Source: Actinomycetes bacterium (lineage in GTDB: Bacteria > Actinomycetota > Actinomycetes > Actinomycetales > JAJYRW01). From it: a stretch of DNA of 15,172 bases. Position numbers and translations under genes: made by a program. The notes beneath the pieces are model-generated. The model worked only from the letters and a program-made list of their open reading frames with translations, was not told where the DNA came from and searched no databases. The DNA lies in contig JAJYRW010000015.1 of assembly GCA_021793895.1 (NCBI GenBank), positions 1 to 15,172 of the forward strand, read 5' to 3'. Below are positions 13,813 to 15,172 of the stretch, one piece after another (within the stretch, counting starts at the first letter, position 1; every line of letters starts with the position of its first letter).

Positions 13813-14538
13813 ATGGGCAAACGGTTTGGGAAAATTGGGGCAGCGGTGAGTCTATTTGCGGGCGTGAGCACGGTGGCGGCCTGTGCCAGTGATGCGGGTG
13901 AGGCCACCGTTTTTGCTGCCGCTTCCCTGGCGGATGTCTTTGCCGAGATAGACGATGGGAATGCGGACCTGTCATTTGGCGGGTCTTCCGGCCTGGTCGA
14001 CCAGCTTGCCGGTGGCGCCCGCGCCGATGTTTTTGCCTCGGCGGACTTGGCCAATATGGACCGGGCGCGCGCGGAAGAACTCATAAGTGGCCGCCCGGTG
14101 AAGTTTGCGACAAATAGCCTGGTCTTGGTGACCGATGCCAATAACCCACTCGGGATTACCGGATTGGATGATTCGCTGGATGGTGCCAAACTCGTAACTT
14201 GCGCGCCGCAAGTGCCCTGTGGGCGCGCGAGCCAGGAGTTGGCCGCGGATTTGGGGGTGGAATTGACGCCGGTGTCCCAGGAACTTTCGGTCACCGACGT
14301 GCTGGGCAAGGTTACCTCGGGTGAGGCCGATGCGGGCTTGGTTTATGCCACCGATGCGGCCCGGGCCGGCGATCAGGTGCAGCAGGTTGAAATTCCCAAA
14401 GCGGCCGACCATTTAAATGAATACTGGATCGCGCTCGTCGCCGGCGGCAACGCAGCCGCGGGCCAAGAATTCATCGACCAGATCACCGGGGCGCGCGGGC
14501 AAGAGCTGCTTGCTGACCGGGGCTTTGGGGCGCCATGA
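13813..14538 (+). CDS. modA: Molybdate-binding lipoprotein ModA (ABC importer)
   Basis: A 241-residue substrate-binding protein. Signal peptide with lipobox VAAC, Cys24, so it is membrane-anchored outside the cell. Family segments: FAAASLADVFAEI (34-46, ligand Ser38), FGGSSGLVDQLAGGARADVF (55-74, ligand Ser58 or Ser59), NSLVLVTDANNPLGI, VTCAPQVPCGRASQE and VLGKVTSGEADAGLVYATD with the ligand Tyr. It binds molybdate or tungstate and hands it to ModB. ATG 13813 has AGGGG 5 nt upstream. The TGA overlaps the modB ATG (ATGA), so the two are coupled. Two extra cysteines in VTCAPQVPC may form a disulfide. Confidence 0.95.
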   Translation: MGKRFGKIGAAVSLFAGVSTVAACASDAGEATVFAAASLADVFAEIDDGNADLSFGGSSGLVDQLAGGARADVFASADLANMDRARAEELISGRPVKFATNSLVLVTDANNPLGITGLDDSLDGAKLVTCAPQVPCGRASQELAADLGVELTPVSQELSVTDVLGKVTSGEADAGLVYATDAARAGDQVQQVEIPKAADHLNEYWIALVAGGNAAAGQEFIDQITGARGQELLADRGFGAP

Positions 14539-15047
14539 TTCCCAAGTGGATTTGGGCTCTGGCCGCCGCCGCGATCGCACTGGTGGCGTTGCCGCTATTG
14601 GGCATGATCCTACGGGTGCCGTGGGGCTCGCTAGCGGAACTTTTGGGTTCGCGGGCGGCGCTGCAGGCGCTGGGACTGTCATTGGTGACGTCCCTGTGCG
14701 CGACGGCGCTCGCGCTGATATTGGGAGTTCCGCTGGCATTTGTGCTGGCTCGAAGTTCGGGCGTAATGGGCGCGATTTTGCGCAGCCTCGTACTGGTTCC
14801 GATGGTATTGCCGCCCGTTGTGGCGGGCTTGGCGTTGCTGGCAACATTTGGGCGGCGCGGACTAGTGGGGGCGGCTCTTTCCGAAGTGGGAATTGAGATC
14901 GGTTTTACGACGTTTGCAGTGATTTTGGCGCAGACCTTTGTCGCGATGCCCTTTTTGGTTATTTCGCTCGAAGGTGCGCTGCGGTCAGCAACGGGGCGCT
15001 ATGCCGCGATTGCCGCGACTTTGGGTGCGGGGCCGACGCGGGTGCGG
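14535..15047 (+). pseudogene. modB: Molybdate ABC permease ModB, 3' end lost at an IS junction
   Basis: About 171 residues of a ModB permease remain. TM segments are at about 6-26, 42-72, 81-106 and 121-148. The cytoplasmic EAA loop begins (SLEGALRSATGRYAAIAATLGAGPTRV) but the expected continuation (F..VTLP and the last TM segments) is missing. From about 15045-15048 the sequence becomes IS481-like, and the frame then ends at TGA 15069-15071 after nonsense residues. As written, the product lacks the NBD-coupling loop end and the final helices, so it should not form a working importer. modC would be expected beyond the insertion. The alternative is an assembly join at an IS repeat. Confidence 0.85.
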
Positions 15048-15172
15048 TGTGATGTCCAGGGACGTTGTTGAGTCGGTCGAAGGGTACGCCGCCAATCGCA
15101 GAGTGGTGTCGGTGGTGGTTGTAGAAGTGGAGCCAGCCGGGCAGCGCCAGGCGTCGTTCGGCCTCTGAACCG
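15048..15172 (-). mobile_element. IS481-family element, transposase 3' end only (window edge)
   Basis: Read on the minus strand from the window end, about 41 codons encode a transposase C-terminus: SEAERRLALPGWLHFYNHHR, then the HHSAIGG motif and FDRLNNVPGHHT. This is the characteristic end of IS481-type DDE transposases (the YNHHRPHSALGG region). The element boundary is taken at TGT (15048), since this family usually ends in TGT...ACA; the exact end is inference. No stop codon lies inside the element in this frame: reading continues about 30 codons into modB before a TAA at 14961-14959. The catalytic DDE residues and the other terminus are outside the window. Confidence 0.8.

Overview
The window looks like chromosomal DNA from a moderately high-GC actinobacterium. 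Supporting signs are GTG and TTG starts, several starts without a Shine-Dalgarno but with a -10 hexamer 6-7 nt upstream (leaderless style), an MMPL plus YhgE/Pip pair, and actinobacterial-type Moco proteins. I cannot place it to genus; a member of the Actinomycetales or a relative is a guess. Both edges cut through genes: an ABC ATPase on the left and an IS481-type element on the right.

Left part (1-3094). On the minus strand a PadR regulator is translationally coupled (ATGA overlap) to an ABC ATPase that leaves the window, a typical self-regulated exporter arrangement. Next come a minus-strand lipoprotein with a 33-residue acidic tail and a plus-strand SAM methyltransferase carrying a repeat-containing insert. 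Between these are two gene-poor stretches (1414-1832 and 2712-3094). The second is full of short GC-rich tandem repeats.

Middle (3095-9536). A TetR regulator is divergent from a two-gene operon, and the gap holds three 16-bp palindromes in exact 17-bp phase. The first operon gene is an MMPL/RND-type transporter whose C-terminus is fused to an ABC-ATPase-like domain that has lost Walker A, the signature motif, the catalytic glutamate and the H-loop histidine. The second, overlapping by ATGA, is a YhgE/Pip membrane protein with two arrays of about 15 glycine-rich heptads. An MgtC/SapB-type membrane protein follows. This TetR / MMPL-pseudo-NBD / YhgE set is the best candidate for an undescribed envelope export system.

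Right part (9533-15172). A molybdenum cofactor region. A SufR-like (COG2345-type) regulator with candidate Fe-S cysteines is divergent from moaA. Then come a small membrane ORF, moaE and moeA in a tight, overlapping plus-strand run. A mogA/moaB-family gene lies on the opposite strand. modA and modB start a molybdate importer. MoaA makes the first cyclic intermediate from GTP, MoaE is the large subunit of molybdopterin synthase, the MogA-family protein adenylylates molybdopterin and MoeA inserts molybdate supplied by the Mod transporter. moaC, moaD and modC are not in the window. modB breaks off inside its EAA loop where the 3' end of an IS481-family transposase gene begins, so the importer is either inactivated here or the sequence is joined at an IS-mediated assembly break.
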